Positions 44,328-56,329 of a DNA stretch of 64,000 nucleotides are shown here, piece after piece. Numbering within the stretch: the first letter of the stretch is position 1; each line of letters starts with the position of its first letter. This DNA comes from Golubevia sp. BC0850. Taxonomy: Eukaryota > Basidiomycota > Exobasidiomycetes > Golubeviales > Golubeviaceae. Position numbers and translations under genes: made by a program. The stretch covers positions 248,001 through 312,000 of the forward strand of contig JAAVVG010000004.1 in the NCBI GenBank assembly GCA_012976225.1, given 5' to 3'. The notes below the pieces were generated by a model that saw only the letters and a list, made by a program, of their open reading frames with translations, searched no databases and was not told the DNA's origin.

Positions 44328-45683
44328 CTAGAGATTTCTTTCTCTGGCCTTCCTTTCCCTTTCCAAAGCCGCTTCCTTTCCACTTGGACCGCCCTTGCCT
44401 ATTCCATAACCACTTCTTCCTTCACTTCCCCCTTCAAGAAGTTTCAATCCTTCACCACCCATTCCAATTTCAGGCCGTTCCTTCTCTCTAACTCTCTTTC
44501 TCCAAGCCTCTCTTCGGATCCTCCCCTCTTCACTTCTAGCTTCCAACCTAGCTCTATCCAAATTGGAACTTGCGTCTAAATGATTTTCATCTGCTCTTTT
44601 GACTGCTCTTTCACTTTGAGAAGACAATCTTTCATATTGGAAATAACCCAGAGTCCAAGTCAAAACAAACACTGAGGTGAAGAACTTGGTATTTGAGGTG
44701 TAAATTGGTTTTGGAGGAGCATTTGAAGTGAATGAATAAGAAGAGAAGGGAGAAGAAGACGTATTAGATTGACTAGAATTTGAATGATAGTTGAATCCAT
44801 AAAACTTGTTATGAGCTTCATTGTCCTTTGGATTATTTGCATATTGTTGCCACCCAAATCCATCATGTCCACCTTTAAATCCGTAGCCTTTCGTACTTCC
44901 TCTACCAGAACTCCTACGTAAAGCGTCAGACCACTCGTGATAGTGCTTCCATTCCGTTTCGGTTCTTGGAGCTCGTCCGTTCCAAGATCCAGGAGACGAA
45001 GAAGACGAGGAGAACTCGTCATTCCAACCTATTCCATTCAAATCGTAGGACCTCTTTCGCTTCGGATCGGAAAGTAATTCATAAGCTGAAATTACCATTT
45101 TGAATTCATCTTGGATTCTTGACTCTGATGACTCTTTGCCTTTGCCTTTCCACCGAGTGCTACCTTGACTAAGATCACCTTCTTCCAGTAATTTGCTCAT
45201 TCTTCTATCTGGATGTAAAACTCGAACTAGATCAAAGTACCTGTCTTTGATTTCTCTTTGATTAGAAGGTTTGCTCAAATGAAATATTTGGTAAGGCGTT
45301 GGGGATTTGAGATGGGAAGGGAATGATAGATCTAGACTGGGTTGGTTGTAAGAGGAAGCCGGGTTCGTGCTGGATGAAGGAGATGGAGCTGTATGCGCTG
45401 AGCGAATGAAACTCTTTAAAGGCGAGGAGGTGTTTGGACTAGAAGAAGAGAAAGTACGAGTGCTGAAGCTTCGGCTCGGATCCTTTCTCCTTCGTTTCTG
45501 GCTTGTGCTAGGAGACAGTCGAGGGCTTGTTTGTGATTGATTGTCCGACAATTTAAGGTCTTGACTCCAAAGCTGTTGATCCATTTGCAGAAAGTCGAGG
45601 TTGGATTCCATCGGATCTGACTGGAATTCTGGGTCCTGAGGGAAGCTTGACCCCATTTCTTCCAAGGAAGGCCTTGATACCAT
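44328..45683 (-). CDS. J-domain protein with C-terminal membrane segment
   Basis: One open exon; the first ATG in frame is at 45683 (451 codons). The frame is open without a stop up to 45854 and includes FKRAYHSPSQTFADSF, so the real start may lie further right. The J domain reads TPYQIFHLSKPSNQREIKDR, YFDLVRVLHPDRRM (HPD present) and VISAYELLSDPKRKRSYDLN, with a charged insert between helices II and III. The middle is Ser/Asn-rich; near the C-terminus is one membrane-like segment (FFTSVFVLTWTLGYFQYERL), then a charged coiled coil (RARLEARSEEGRIRREAWRK). This resembles fungal mitochondrial inner-membrane or ER J proteins that recruit Hsp70. The TAG acceptor at 45838-45840 would join in phase to the exon at 46011-46428, giving one longer protein. 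Confidence 0.72.
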   Translation of the reverse strand: MVSRPSLEEMGSSFPQDPEFQSDPMESNLDFLQMDQQLWSQDLKLSDNQSQTSPRLSPSTSQKRRRKDPSRSFSTRTFSSSSPNTSSPLKSFIRSAHTAPSPSSSTNPASSYNQPSLDLSFPSHLKSPTPYQIFHLSKPSNQREIKDRYFDLVRVLHPDRRMSKLLEEGDLSQGSTRWKGKGKESSESRIQDEFKMVISAYELLSDPKRKRSYDLNGIGWNDEFSSSSSSPGSWNGRAPRTETEWKHYHEWSDALRRSSGRGSTKGYGFKGGHDGFGWQQYANNPKDNEAHNKFYGFNYHSNSSQSNTSSSPFSSYSFTSNAPPKPIYTSNTKFFTSVFVLTWTLGYFQYERLSSQSERAVKRADENHLDASSNLDRARLEARSEEGRIRREAWRKRVREKERPEIGMGGEGLKLLEGGSEGRSGYGIGKGGPSGKEAALERERKARERNL

Positions 45684-45863
45684 CTCTGAACTTGCTTTCC
45701 AAACTTGCTGAGGGTCGGAATTGAATGAGTCTGCGAAGGTTTGAGATGGAGAGTGATAAGCACGCTTGAAGAGAAATAGGTGCCCTTGCGATTTCCTCGA
45801 CCTCCTTTGTTCTTGGATCTGATCTGTAGAGCTACCTAATTGTATTGAGTACACATCAACGTC

Positions 45864-46428
45864 TCAGAAGGTTTCATGCAAGGGACCTGCAAGGCAATCA
45901 CCCGGATTGAGGGGGCAACTCCAGTCTTGTCCCACCCCTCCGTTCCTTTCGTCCAACCCCAAATCAAGACAGCACAGAATGAAGATGGCTGATTTTCAAA
46001 GCAAACTCACCTTTAGGAAGACTGCTCACGAAAGATTCAATCTCAAGAGAGCTCTCTGGCCTTCGATTAGATAAGATCTTTCCAACCCTTTCCTCATAAT
46101 CCTCTCCTTCGCCCCTTCCTTCTCTCTCCAGAGTTGAAGCTTCAGATTCATCGATGACCTCTAGTTCCTCTGGTGTGGCAGATTGGAGGAAGTTGAGAGA
46201 GGCAGAGTAGAGCTCTTGAGTGGAGTCTCTCGATGATGGATTGGGATTGGATTTTGAAGTTGAAGAGAGGTACCGACTTGAAGAAGATGAAGATGCTGAA
46301 GCTGATGAATGACGATGAATTAAATGAGAATGTGTAATTGACGGAAGTCTATTTGAATGAGAACTTCTAGAAATTATGGGACCGATTGAGAATGTGATGG
46401 ATCGAAGTGCTGAAGTAGAACAACTCAT
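45864..46428 (-). CDS. Small protein with mitochondrial-type presequence
   Basis: Two exons, 46011-46428 and 45864-45886, give 146 aa ending SSLPKGPLHETF. The N-terminus (MSCSTSALRSITFSIGPIIS, then RSSHSNRL) is rich in Ser/Arg with no acids, as in mitochondrial targeting signals. A helical acidic part follows (YSASLNFLQSATPEELEVID, EEDYEERVGKILSNRR-like stretch), with ESSLEIESFVSSLPK at the end. No family is recognised. The same first exon can join instead to an acceptor 3' of 45840 and run into the J-protein frame; both joins keep phase. Either it is an independent gene overlapping the J-protein promoter, or it is the N-terminal exon of the J protein. Confidence 0.5.
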
Positions 46429-46758
46429 TATCGCCTTTTCATTCTCCTTTCATGTAGTTGAAGAATTTGCAACTCAAAGTTGAGATGATTTGACAGAAGT
46501 CTCTACAACTTCCTGAATGATGTGCACTGTAGAAGGGAGAGTCAAAACGAGCTTTATAACAGCCTTAATTTCTTCTCGGATCGGATCATCGGAACCTTTC
46601 TCCCACAAGTTCAACGATCTCTTCTTTCAAACAAAGAGTACATTAGAAAACTGGAAATGGTCATGACTACATACAGCTATTTTACATAAAACAAGATCTA
46701 TTGAAACATGAGGCTCCCTTCACCTCTTCCCCAGTCCTACCAGCGACTTCTTCTACGA
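46429..46758. other. Spacer between mitochondrial-type gene and ING gene
   Basis: The 330 bp carry the promoter of the minus-strand gene at 46428 and the 3' flank of the ING gene. No motif stands out. Confidence 0.4.
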
Positions 46759-48559
46759 TTACTTTCTCCTTTTTCGCCTCTCCGAGCTACAATCTGGACA
46801 ATACCAAGTCTGTGGTAGAGGTTTAGAAACACCGACACAACCAATGTGGAACCATTCGTATTTGCAATCGTCTGAATCGCAACCAATCATCTGGGGGAAT
46901 CGGGTGGACGTAAGGCAAATGAAGAATTTTGAGAACTGTCAGAGATTAATCCGTAGAGAAAACGGAAAGCTTCCAGCCATCCCAAGAATTTCGGCCTCAA
47001 AGGGGGTACTCACCTCTCCAAAAGAAACACGTTGACAATTGCAATAAAGAGTTTCATCCTTTTCTTCTTCTCCATCTTCGATTTCTTCTTCCAACTCTTC
47101 AGTTTTCTTCCTATTTTGATTTGAAAGGTTCGATCCACTTTTGATTCCATTCCTATTGCTGTTATTTGATTTGTTATTCCTATTCCTATTAGCAGAACCA
47201 GGTCTTTCGATCCCACCTGGAGTTGAAGGACCACTACCTCCCAAACCGAATTGAGCTCCCATATTCATAGCAGGTAATTCGAAAGTTGGAGTTGCAGGTC
47301 TTCCACCTTGGCGACCGATCGAAATCGGAGTGTTGCCAGAAGCAACACGAGAAAGTGAGAACGGATTGGATTGAGAAGATGCGAGTGGAGTGGTCAGAGC
47401 TGCTGGACTTGATAGACCACTGGCTCCCATTTTTCGCTCTGAGAAAGAAGTGAAGAGGGAAAGAGAGATTGGAGGAGGGTCAGAAGTCAATGTGATGAAG
47501 GGAAGAGTTACGTCGTTTATTTCTTTGGTGTACTCACTTTGACCAGCTAGTTGAGGCATGTTGGCTTGAGCTGCCATGGCTGCTGCAGCAGCTTGTTGCT
47601 GAGATTGAGCAATTCCAGCGGCTGCAGCTACTAGAGCAGGGTCGTAAGCTCCATTTGGACCTCTGAGACTGGCGAGAGCGGCAGGAAGACCCAAGACGGA
47701 AGGTGCGTTGGCAGAGGCCGAGTTAGCTAGGCCTGCTGCTACGTTCGAGATGACAGCTGGAGAAACTTTTGACATTTCATCATTAAGCCGCTGGTTGTGA
47801 CGGAAGATCTGAGGAAGTAGAAGGGCAAGAGGAAAGAGAGAGGAAACAACGCAAAGAGTCAATCATTAAAACCCCAAGTGCCTTAGCCCAGGGAGAGGAG
47901 CATTCTCCTTCTAACAAAGACACAACGGTGTTTCTTCTTGGCCGTAACAGCAAGCAAGACAGAGCCTGTCCATTCATCCCTTCCCACATCGAGATCTGTG
48001 CTCTTCTCCTACTCGACCCTCTCTCTTCTACGTCTACTCACCGATCTCCACATAGTTAAACTAAGCTGCTCATTCTGTCCACTCAATTCATCAGCCCTAG
48101 CATAATCCGCTCGAATCTTGTCTCCCAATTTCTGAACTTTGGCAGTATCCGCATCTGAAAGAACGTCTGGAGGTTGAGGAGCACCAGCAGCAGCTTTCAC
48201 CAAAAGGTTTCGAAGTTGAACCTCTCTATTGTGAATCTTATGAAGTAGATCTGATAACACACCACCATCAGAATGGGAGAAGTGAAGGAGATGAGAAAGA
48301 AGGATTGACAATTCGACTGAGCATCACTTGCCTCTGCTCTCTCTCTCACCTTGCACTTTCATATCCTTGTGCTCGATTTCCTTGAAAGTATGAGAAACTT
48401 CATGAGGTAGATTGTCCAAACCTGTGAATTCATTTGTCAAGGTGGCGAGAGGATGGATGGTGAGATTCTACACAACTTGGATGCTGTGGCTGCTCTGGAT
48501 GGCAACTCACTCTGAATGAATTCCACAGCTAGAGCTGCTGCTGCTGCTTCATCTTCCAT
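46759..48559 (-). CDS. ING-family PHD-finger protein (Yng2/Pho23/Png type)
   Basis: Six exons: 48511-48559, 48350-48421, 48042-48250, 47538-47808, 47014-47438 and 46759-46890 (385 aa). The N-terminal ING helices read SLDNLPHEVSHTFKEIEHKD, then DLLHKIHNREVQLRNLLVKA, KIRADYARADELSGQNEQLS and RHNQRLNDEM. A long Ala/Gln- and Asn/Ser-rich linker follows, then the C-terminal PHD finger: YCNCQRVSFGEMIGCDSDDC, KYEWFHIGCVGVSKP and WYCPDCSSERRKRRK. All C4HC3 zinc ligands are present, and the 'GeMIgCd...C..eWFH.gCvg' signature marks a reader of H3K4me3. Such proteins are subunits of NuA4, Rpd3L or NuA3-type complexes. The tail is basic. Which complex cannot be decided from sequence. Confidence 0.93.
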
Positions 48560-48743
48560 TTGGGAGAATGGTTATCTCTTTCTGGAAAGTAAAGCTTGTT
48601 CGACTTCGTTGCTTGTCTTCTCACTTCTGACTTGGTGCTATCGGTAGTAGACTTATATTTCCGACGACCTTGTCTTATCTTCTCTTTTCCTTTTCCTTCT
48701 TCTTCTTCTTCTTCTCCTTCTTCTCCTTCTTTCCACATCCAAG
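48560..48743. promoter_or_regulatory. Shared promoter of the ING and Cps1-like genes
   Basis: These 184 bp separate divergent starts. A pyrimidine tract of TTC/CTT repeats spans about 48672-48734 and runs to within 10 bp of the Cps1-like ATG. Confidence 0.55.
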
Positions 48744-51397
48744 ATGACTTTTACCAAAGAGAAAGTTTCTACATGGGATCCTCAACCTCAACAAACCAAA
48801 ACCAGCGTTCTTAGAGTTGCTTACGCTCTGCTAGCGATTTTAGGCCTTTGCGTACTACCCTTCGTCTCCGATCTTGCAACTGGATACCCCATCACAAATT
48901 CACCTCCAGCTCCAGCTGATATCTCGAGGTTTTTCAGCGATGATATCCCGCTACTATTCGACGAAGTTCTCATGCGTTTCGAGATGGTAGGAGTGGATCT
49001 CGATGTCAAAGCCGAAGTCTGTCCTCAACAACCAGCTTTCGTGCCTCCTCCGACCCAACAGAAGATTGAACTTCCAAATGAAGACATTCTAGCTCAGAGA
49101 CTGAGTGAGGCTGTCAAGGTGAGTTAGATGACGAAGACTCAATCCAAGTCCCCATGCGCTGACCAGTGACCTTGGCCCCACCACAGATCGATACCTCCGT
49201 GGGCGACAACTGGCCGTCGCCATCTGAAGATCCTGAGCTTTGGAAACCAGTGTTTGATCCCTTCAAGGTGAGTAGCGGTCTGGTTTCAGATTTTGAATCT
49301 CCTCCAGTCGTCCCCCACGGCCCACCTCGACCACATGGCCATCTGACCCCTGCTCTACTCTCGTTCCACTCGACAGCGTTACCTCGAGAACACCTTTCCA
49401 AAGTGTCATGAAACGGATGGACCTATCACTCGCGAGATTGTCAATCAGCACGGTCTTCTCTACACTTTCAAAGGTAGCGATGAGAGCTTGAAACCTCTAC
49501 TGTTGATGGCTCATCAAGGTGAGTTTTCGTGACCAACAAGTGGCAATTGTATGGCAACTGAAACTCTGTACTCTTTAATTTTCTTCAGATGTGGTACCAG
49601 TCAACCCAGCCGTCGAATCCGAATGGTGGCAACCTCCCTTCTCTGGCTTCATCTCAAAAGAGAATCAAACCGTCTGGGGAAGAGGTTCTGTAGATGCTAA
49701 GTTCTGGCTAGTGTCTATTATGACAACTCTGGAGTCGATGATTGAATCTGGTTACACTCCAAATCGCTCTGTCATCGCTTCTTGGGTGAGTAAAGAAGAG
49801 GGCATCTTCGACGCGAAAATCAGAGCTAATGAAAGGTCGTTCGGCGTGCGAGAGAGACGCTGATTTTGGTTCTTTTCTCGCTCTTCAAATTCAAATTCAG
49901 GGATTTGATGAAGAAGCTGGCGGAGTTCACGGAGCTACAACTCTTGCTAAACGTCTCGAAGAAATCTACGGAAAAGACAGCTTGGCAATGATTGTGGATG
50001 AAGGTAACCCAGTTTTGTCCAAGAGCAATCCTCTTGGGTTTGGGTGAGTACTGAGATAGGATTCTAATTGAAGAGAAGCGTATTCATTCCTAGAGTTCTG
50101 AGGTGGTCGTTTTTGTCTTACACTCTTACCCTCTCTTTTACATTCTCAGAATGCCAGTCGCCCTTCCAGCAGTCGAAGAGAAGGGAATGCTCAACGTTCT
50201 TCTAAGAGTGGAATCAGCAGGAGGACATTCTTCAGCTCCTCCTCCTCACACTTCAATCGGTCTCCTTTCTAGAATTGTGGTAGAGCTAGAGGACAGACCA
50301 GATCGTCCTCACATCGACGAAAACTCTGCTCAACTCAAGTTCCTTCAATGCATTCGAGACGCTCCGTCTATTCCTCCAAAACTACGTGGAGCTTTGAGAG
50401 ATTTAGATTGGGCTACCAGAGCTTCTTCCCGCAAAGCAGCAAGCTTCCCAATGTCTCTCTTCTCGGACGAACGTCGTCGTAGACAAAGGATTGAAAGGGC
50501 TAAGAAGAGTGTCATTTCCTTCTTGGGCCCCGATCTCTCTGTCCCTTTCGTTACTACCCGAGGTAATTAAGAAGAGAATGAATCTGAGATGTATAGTTAG
50601 AAGCGAAAGCAGCAGAATTTAGCTGACTTTCTTCCCTTTGCCTCCCTTCCCAGCCGTCGACATCTTCAATGGCGGAGTCAAGTCCAATGCAGTAGCAGAA
50701 CAAGCTACAGCTGTCGTCAACCACAGAGTCGCAACTCATTCGAGCATCTCTGAATTGAAGCAGGAGTACATTCGTGAGCTCGGTTGGTTAGCTCAGCAGC
50801 TCGATCTAGAACTCTTCGCTTGGGGCGAAAAGGTTGAGGAATTTCATCCTCGCTCTCACATGCACTTCCCAACAGATGGAAGTGGAAAAATGAGGTACAC
50901 TGAAAATCATCCATTCATCGGTAAACTTTTCATCGAAGCTTGGAGCGAGCCATTAGAGCCAGCTCCAAAGACTCCAATTTCTAATGAAGACGAAAACGCA
51001 AAAGCTTGGAGACTCTTCTCAAGCGTCATCCGTAATGTTTGGAAAGTTGATGAACATGGAGAGATGGATGAAAGTGAAGCAGGGGAAGGAATTATCGTAG
51101 CTCCGTCTCTGATGCAAGGTAATACCGATACTCAAAGGTATTGGGGCTTCACTAAGAACATTTTCAGATTTGGACCTTCTAGCTTGAAGACTGATTTGAC
51201 TGGGCTAGGAAGTCTCAAGGGGTGAGTTCAAAGTGCTGCGCGTCGTCACCTCAGGGTAGTCTCTCATACCTTCTCTCCTTTCTAAATACCTTCACAGCGT
51301 TCACACTACGAACGAACACGCTGTAATCGATGGCTTGACTCAAGCTGTCAAGTTCTATACGCAATTGATTCAAGCGGTCTCTGAGGCAGATCTTTAG
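48744..51397 (+). CDS. Peptidase family M20 carboxypeptidase (vacuolar Cps1-like)
   Basis: Eight exons: 48744-49118, 49187-49267, 49377-49518, 49589-49785, 49901-50043, 50150-50562, 50654-51221 and 51298-51397 (672 aa). A cytosolic N-tail and one signal-anchor (VLRVAYALLAILGLCVLPFV, residues about 22-41) precede the catalytic domain. Metal-binding motifs: LLLMAHQDVVPVNP, VWGRGSVDAKFWLV, GFDEEAGGVHGA and late HTTNEHAVIDG. The dimerisation insert carries RVESAGGHSSAPPPHTSIG. Order and spacing match yeast Cps1, a type II membrane zinc carboxypeptidase delivered to the vacuole, which removes C-terminal Gly and Leu from peptides. The substrate range is inferred. The start codon follows a CT-rich tract. 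Confidence 0.92.
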
Positions 51398-51525
51398 GTA
51401 AATTTTGCCCTTCCTCTACTTCCTTTCTTTCATTCTATGTACAAATTTACTCTGGCGAATATCAAGTGGTTCACCCTCTTGAAAACAAAAAAGATCTCGA
51501 GTACTTTCAAGACTTGGGTGATCAT

Positions 51526-52292
51526 TCATTCATTGTGAAACTGAAATGTCAAAAGGAACCATTTGTCGTCAACGCAAAAGAGACACCCCTTTTTCTCTAA
51601 ATTCTCAAACCGAGTCAAAAAGTTCGTGTACTTTCCCAAGTTGGCAAGATTGCATCCAATAATCAATAATCTTAAATTTCTTAGAGTTTGAAATGATTCA
51701 GATAAACCGAGTACGCAGACTGCGTCTAGTTGTGTTTCATCTCCACTATTTGTATCGATGATCTGTACCCCCAATTCCATTGAGGTGAGCTTATCAGTGA
51801 CAGAAATAGGTGATGAACTGAACGATTTTCTTGTTCCCTCCTTCCCATTGCTTGTCCTTCTCTGAAGGTAAGCCCCACCAAGTTTTACGTTTAGAAGGAT
51901 CAAATTCGGAGGCGACTCGAATGGCTAAATCTTTAACGTTTGAAAGACCACTAAAGGTGTGACTGAACTCTGTGAGATACTTGACATCATAAGCAGTCAT
52001 TAAAATGCTCAGACTAAGCTCTACCTAATTTGTCCATGGATTGTTGAGTTCCTGGAGTTTCTATAGTGAGGATGCGAAGTCATTCAACCATCTTTCCACG
52101 TTCTCTGTCACCTTTCAAGAAATGGTAGAAGGATGGGAAGTGCCACAATGAGAGGGTTACACTACGAAGAAGAAAAGATTGCCAAGTAGGCAAAGTTCTT
52201 TTACAACTAAGAGCTACCGATCTCAAAGTAAAGTCTCTAAATCTGTTCAAATGGAGAAGTAGAACATCGTCAGTCTTTGCAATTTGGAGCAT
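51526..52292 (-). pseudogene. Broken F-box/Leu-rich-type gene fragment
   Basis: Minus-strand peptides in order: LHLNRFRDFTLRSVALSCKR, FHFLKGDRERGKMVE, an in-frame TGA, LRILTIETPGTQQSMDKL, then TAYDVKYLTEFSHTFSGLSN, VKDLAIRVASEF and (another frame) LGLSESFQTLRNLRLLIIGC, LTRFENLEK. Spaced Leu/Ile-Leu-x-Ile words resemble the irregular leucine-rich half of fungal F-box proteins like the one at 41884-43242. No F-box is visible, and no start with good context exists. One stop and at least one frame change mark it as a fragment; introns could explain part of this. Confidence 0.4.
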
Positions 52293-52537
52293 CAGACAAA
52301 GGGTAGGGCACGAGCAATGCTAAACTCACAAATTCTCCTTCCCTTTCTCCTCTCTGGTCTGGTTCCACCCCATTTGGCCCAACTCTTGACGTGCTTGACG
52401 ATGACTACGGCTACGTCTTCTGGAATGGAATCCAGATTAGGAGGACACTTTGAAAGGGATAGAGTAGATTTGAGTTGAAATCGAAATGAATTGAACGTGA
52501 TGATTTTGCTACAAGATTGGACTTTGGAGTCATTGTT

Positions 52538-55500
52538 TCATTTCTTCTTCTTCCGGCTCCTCTCGACTCGATCACCCGCCAGAAGTTCTCCTTCTGCATC
52601 ACCCACCGTCGCCTTCCCTTTTCCCTTCCTCTTAGGTCCAGCCTTAGCCCTAGGTTTCGGTACCACTTTTCTAGCCTCTCTAAACAGTTGAGCTGCAGCT
52701 TCATTTGAAAGATCAATTTCTGGAGATCCACTTCTCTCTGGAGATGTTGAAGCGGTGGGTACCTTCTTCTTTGACGACGAGGGGTTGGAAATTGGAGCCT
52801 TTTCTTCCCCTTGCCTCGTCGAAGACTTGACATTGGAAGTTGAAACTTCAGTCTGTTCAGCCTCCTCCATTTCAACGTCACCTTCGATATCTTGACCTCT
52901 TTCTTCTTCGTCCTGATTTCTCTCCTCATCTTGTTCTTGATCTTGATCTTGATCTTGATCTTCGCCTTCTTTCTTTTCCTTGTCTTTGTCTCCCAACTTT
53001 GCTTCGCAAGCTTCCATCACCTCATCGATCATCCTTTCTCCTTCTTCAACTTTTTCGGCCTCAGCATATTCCACTCTGTGAGAGACGATCTTTCGAATCC
53101 TTGCGAAAGCTTCGCTGGTGTACCATCCAGTTACAGGATCCGGAGTCTCTAGAAGTTCGGAAGTCTGGATGTAGGGAATCGCATAAGGGTCTGAAATGTC
53201 GGCTAAGTGAAAGATACGATTCGAGTGATGAATCGATGTTCCGTTGAAAACGTGAGAGAGACTGCGAGTCAAGGAATGAGAAGGAGTGAGCGAGTCAAGT
53301 TAGTAGACGAGAAAGCATAGACTGCAGGATATGACAAAGGAAGAACCGAAGAGTCGAAACGGGAAGATGGCTCACCTAGCTTCGGGATCCTCCAAACCTT
53401 CACTATTCCTATCGATTTCCTTAGACTTGCCTTTCCTTCTTCCTCTGAATTTCCCAACTTCTTCTCCGCCATCCATTTCCTCGCCTTCTTCTCCATCTTC
53501 GCTTCTCCCATTCTCTTGATCAGAACCCGAAGCTGAAGCTGATTGATTTTGAGGTCTAGAGATCGGTCTCACGAAAGTGGACTCGGAACCCTTGTGAACT
53601 CTCCAAGTCAATCGTTGATAGCTGGATTTGAGAATTGAATTAAATGGCAGAGAGAAAATGTCAACCAAAGTGATCTCCCGAAAGTCGAGCTCTCAAAGCC
53701 AAAAGAATACTCACAATCTACTCTCCTTGTCCTTTCTAGGATCGAATCCCCATCTAACCAACGCGTCTCTCCAAGGTCCATCTAGTACTTTGTAGCTAGA
53801 AAGATAGATGTTGAACTTAGCACTGTTCAATGTCTTACGTTCATCGACCGAGAATTGGTTCATTAGACCTCGACGTGACCACATCGGTCGAAGTTGGAAA
53901 AGCTGGGAGAAGCGGGAAAAAAGCGGTGAAAGTGAAAGAGATGACAATGAGTTCAACCGAGAGTAAACAAAGGGAAAGAGGGAAGAGAATCAGCGAGGGA
54001 CATGAGACTCACCTCTGCCAATTTCTTCATGATTTCTTTATCAGCAGCACTTCGATTCATCTCCTGCGAGGAATTCGGAGCTTGAGGTACCGGCTATTGA
54101 TGGACCAGGGAATGAAAAAGAGGAAGTTAGATTAGAAATGCTCGATCAGGGACGAGGAACAAAACCTCGATGGAAGTCAAAAAGAAAGAAAAACTCACTC
54201 CGCTCATTTTGATCCTCCAGACTCCTCTACTATTCTCCAAGAGTTTCATTTGAAGAGGAGCATGACTCTTGATTCTTTTATTATTCATAAACCTTATTCC
54301 CATTAATTGACTTTCGATCTCTCCAACTTCTCCATCTCCATCATGATCGTTCTCACTCTCGATCCCTTCTTCATCATCTTTTCCTTTCCCTTTCTCTTCC
54401 CCATCAAGTTCGATTTCGATTCCTTTGATTTTCTTCTCTTGCTTGATGATCTTTTCCCTCTGAGATTTTGGAAGTTTAGAAATCATTTTCTTTGGGATTT
54501 GATAATTTCCGGCTAGGTAGGATTCTTTGATAGATGGCGGAAGAGGATAGATGCGAGGCGAAGAGGTATTGTTTTGTTTGTAACTGTTTTAGAATTGAAT
54601 TGAAAGGTTAGTAGGTGTTTGCGCAGATAGCTCTGCGAAAGTCGACAGCTCTTGCCTCTTCGACCTTATTTCATCTCCTGGAAAATGATACTCACCCATA
54701 CATCCAAGGAGTTGCTGACTGACTGAACAAAGGAGGAGGAATCATGTGAAGGGATTTAAACTTCTTCTTTCCATTAATCTCGGCCCCACCTTCGTTTCCG
54801 ATCTCATTCTCATTCCCTCCTCCTCCTTCTCCATCGACTTTCATTTGATTCCCAAATTCTTCTTCAACTCCTTCCTCCCAATCTTGAACCATTCTGAAAT
54901 TCCTCAATTCCTTATAATCCATTTGAACCAAAGCCTTGAACATCTCAAGAGTGTTTTTCGGTTTTGGGTAGCCTTTGCTTGAAGCAGTTGAAGGTGAAGG
55001 CGAATCAGTTTGAAGTCCAGCAGGCTCTGCATTAGACTCAGAAGGATCAGACTTGACAGTTGAAGTTGAAGGTCTCGAATATTGGATAGAACTTGACGTT
55101 TCAGGGAAAAGCGGCGATTCACCAAAAGTTACTTTCACCTTCTGTTTTCTAGCCTCAGCTTCCTCTTCTCTTTCATCTTCATCTTGCATTGCTTCATCTC
55201 CAGCTTGATCTTTACGATTGGCACTGACTTCTTCCCTCTCTTGGTTTTGTAATTGAACCTCTCCAATCTCAGGTTTGAAACCGAAATCCGCCATAGCTCT
55301 GAATCTAGCTGTATGAGATGAGATCCCGATAACATCAAAAGTATACTCCTTGACTATTTCCTCTCTGACTTCATCTTGATCTGTCAGTCTCTCTTTGCCT
55401 TTCCCCTTTACCTTGCCATTCTCAGCTTGACCTTGATCATCCCTAACCTTCCTCCTCCATTTCCTCTTCTTAATCACTCCGACTAGATTACCAGTTTCAT

Positions 55501-56329
55501 TCAAGCTTCCAATGATCGGATGTCTGAAACTTTCCATCAGAGTATCTGTTGTAGGATTGCTAGTAGACGGTAGCTTCTTCTGCTGATTTCCATTCGATGT
55601 CATTTCAACATCTCCATCTCCATCTAGCTCATCATTCTCCTCCTCAACCAACTTTCCAGAGTTATTATCATGATCATACTGAAACCTCAATTCTACTGGA
55701 ACTTTGATAGCATCATACCTCTTGGTTACCACAGCTCCCTTCTCTTTGTCCTTCTCTTTTGCCATCATTCCTGAGATTAAACCTCCTAGATGATGAATTG
55801 CAGCATGAGCAGATTGATTGCTAGGATCCAAAGATTTAAGAGCTTTATTTAAAGAAGGAGATTTAGTTGGGGGAGCTCTATGAGATGATCTTGAAGAGGT
55901 TGCAGCAGCAGCTTCTGAATGAACCTCATGCCCATTTTCATCTTGCTTTGGTAGATCATAAATGAATTTTGGATACTCGATGGATAAGAAGTTTCTATTC
56001 CTAGGTAATGGAAGAACTTCAAAGGGAGTCAGAGCGTAAGATGGAAGTGAATTGGAAGAAGATGTCTTTGAAGTTGGATCATTCAGACTTGAGATTGACT
56101 TTGCGCTTGGGTTAAGACTCGTATTTGGAGGCGGAGGATTGATTAATGCTTCCTGAGCTTCTCTCTCCAATTCAGCTCGAAGTGCAGCTACGTCTAAGTT
56201 CTGTCTACGATTCGAAGCGTAAGATCCTACTTTGTTGGTGGCAGCTGCTGTTGAGGTAGAAATGGTAGCAGTCGGACGCCGACTGGTTTCAGTATTGGAT
56301 GAAGATGAAGAATTGGATGGCCCTGCCAT
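52538..56329 (-). CDS. TFIIIC subunit Tfc1/Sfc1 (GTF3C5 homolog)
   Basis: Six exons: 54696-56329, 54199-54583, 54013-54093, 53715-53902, 53376-53621 and 52538-53261 (1085 aa). Diagnostic blocks: PFEVLPLPRNRNFLSIEYPK with FIYDLP; IHHLGGLISGMM; VPVELRFQYDH; FDVIGISSHTARFRAMADFG; FKALVQMDYKELRNFRMVQD; HMIPPPLFSQSATPWMYGYK; LFQLRPMWSRRGLMNQF; GPWRDALVRWGFDPRKDKES; RFYQRLTWRVHKG; LSHVFNGTSIHHSNRIFHLA with DISDP. This matches the tau-95/GTF3C5 subunit, which with Tfc7/Sfc7-type partners binds the A box of tRNA genes for RNA polymerase III. It is larger than the yeast protein because of acidic and Ser-rich insertions, and the tail has an Asp-Gln repeat (about EDQDQDQDQEQDE) followed by lysines. Nuclear by function. 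Confidence 0.9.

Noticed and set aside
52840-53247. 135-codon plus-strand frame
   Set aside because: Antisense of the charged Asp/Gln/Glu repeat of the Tfc1-like exon.
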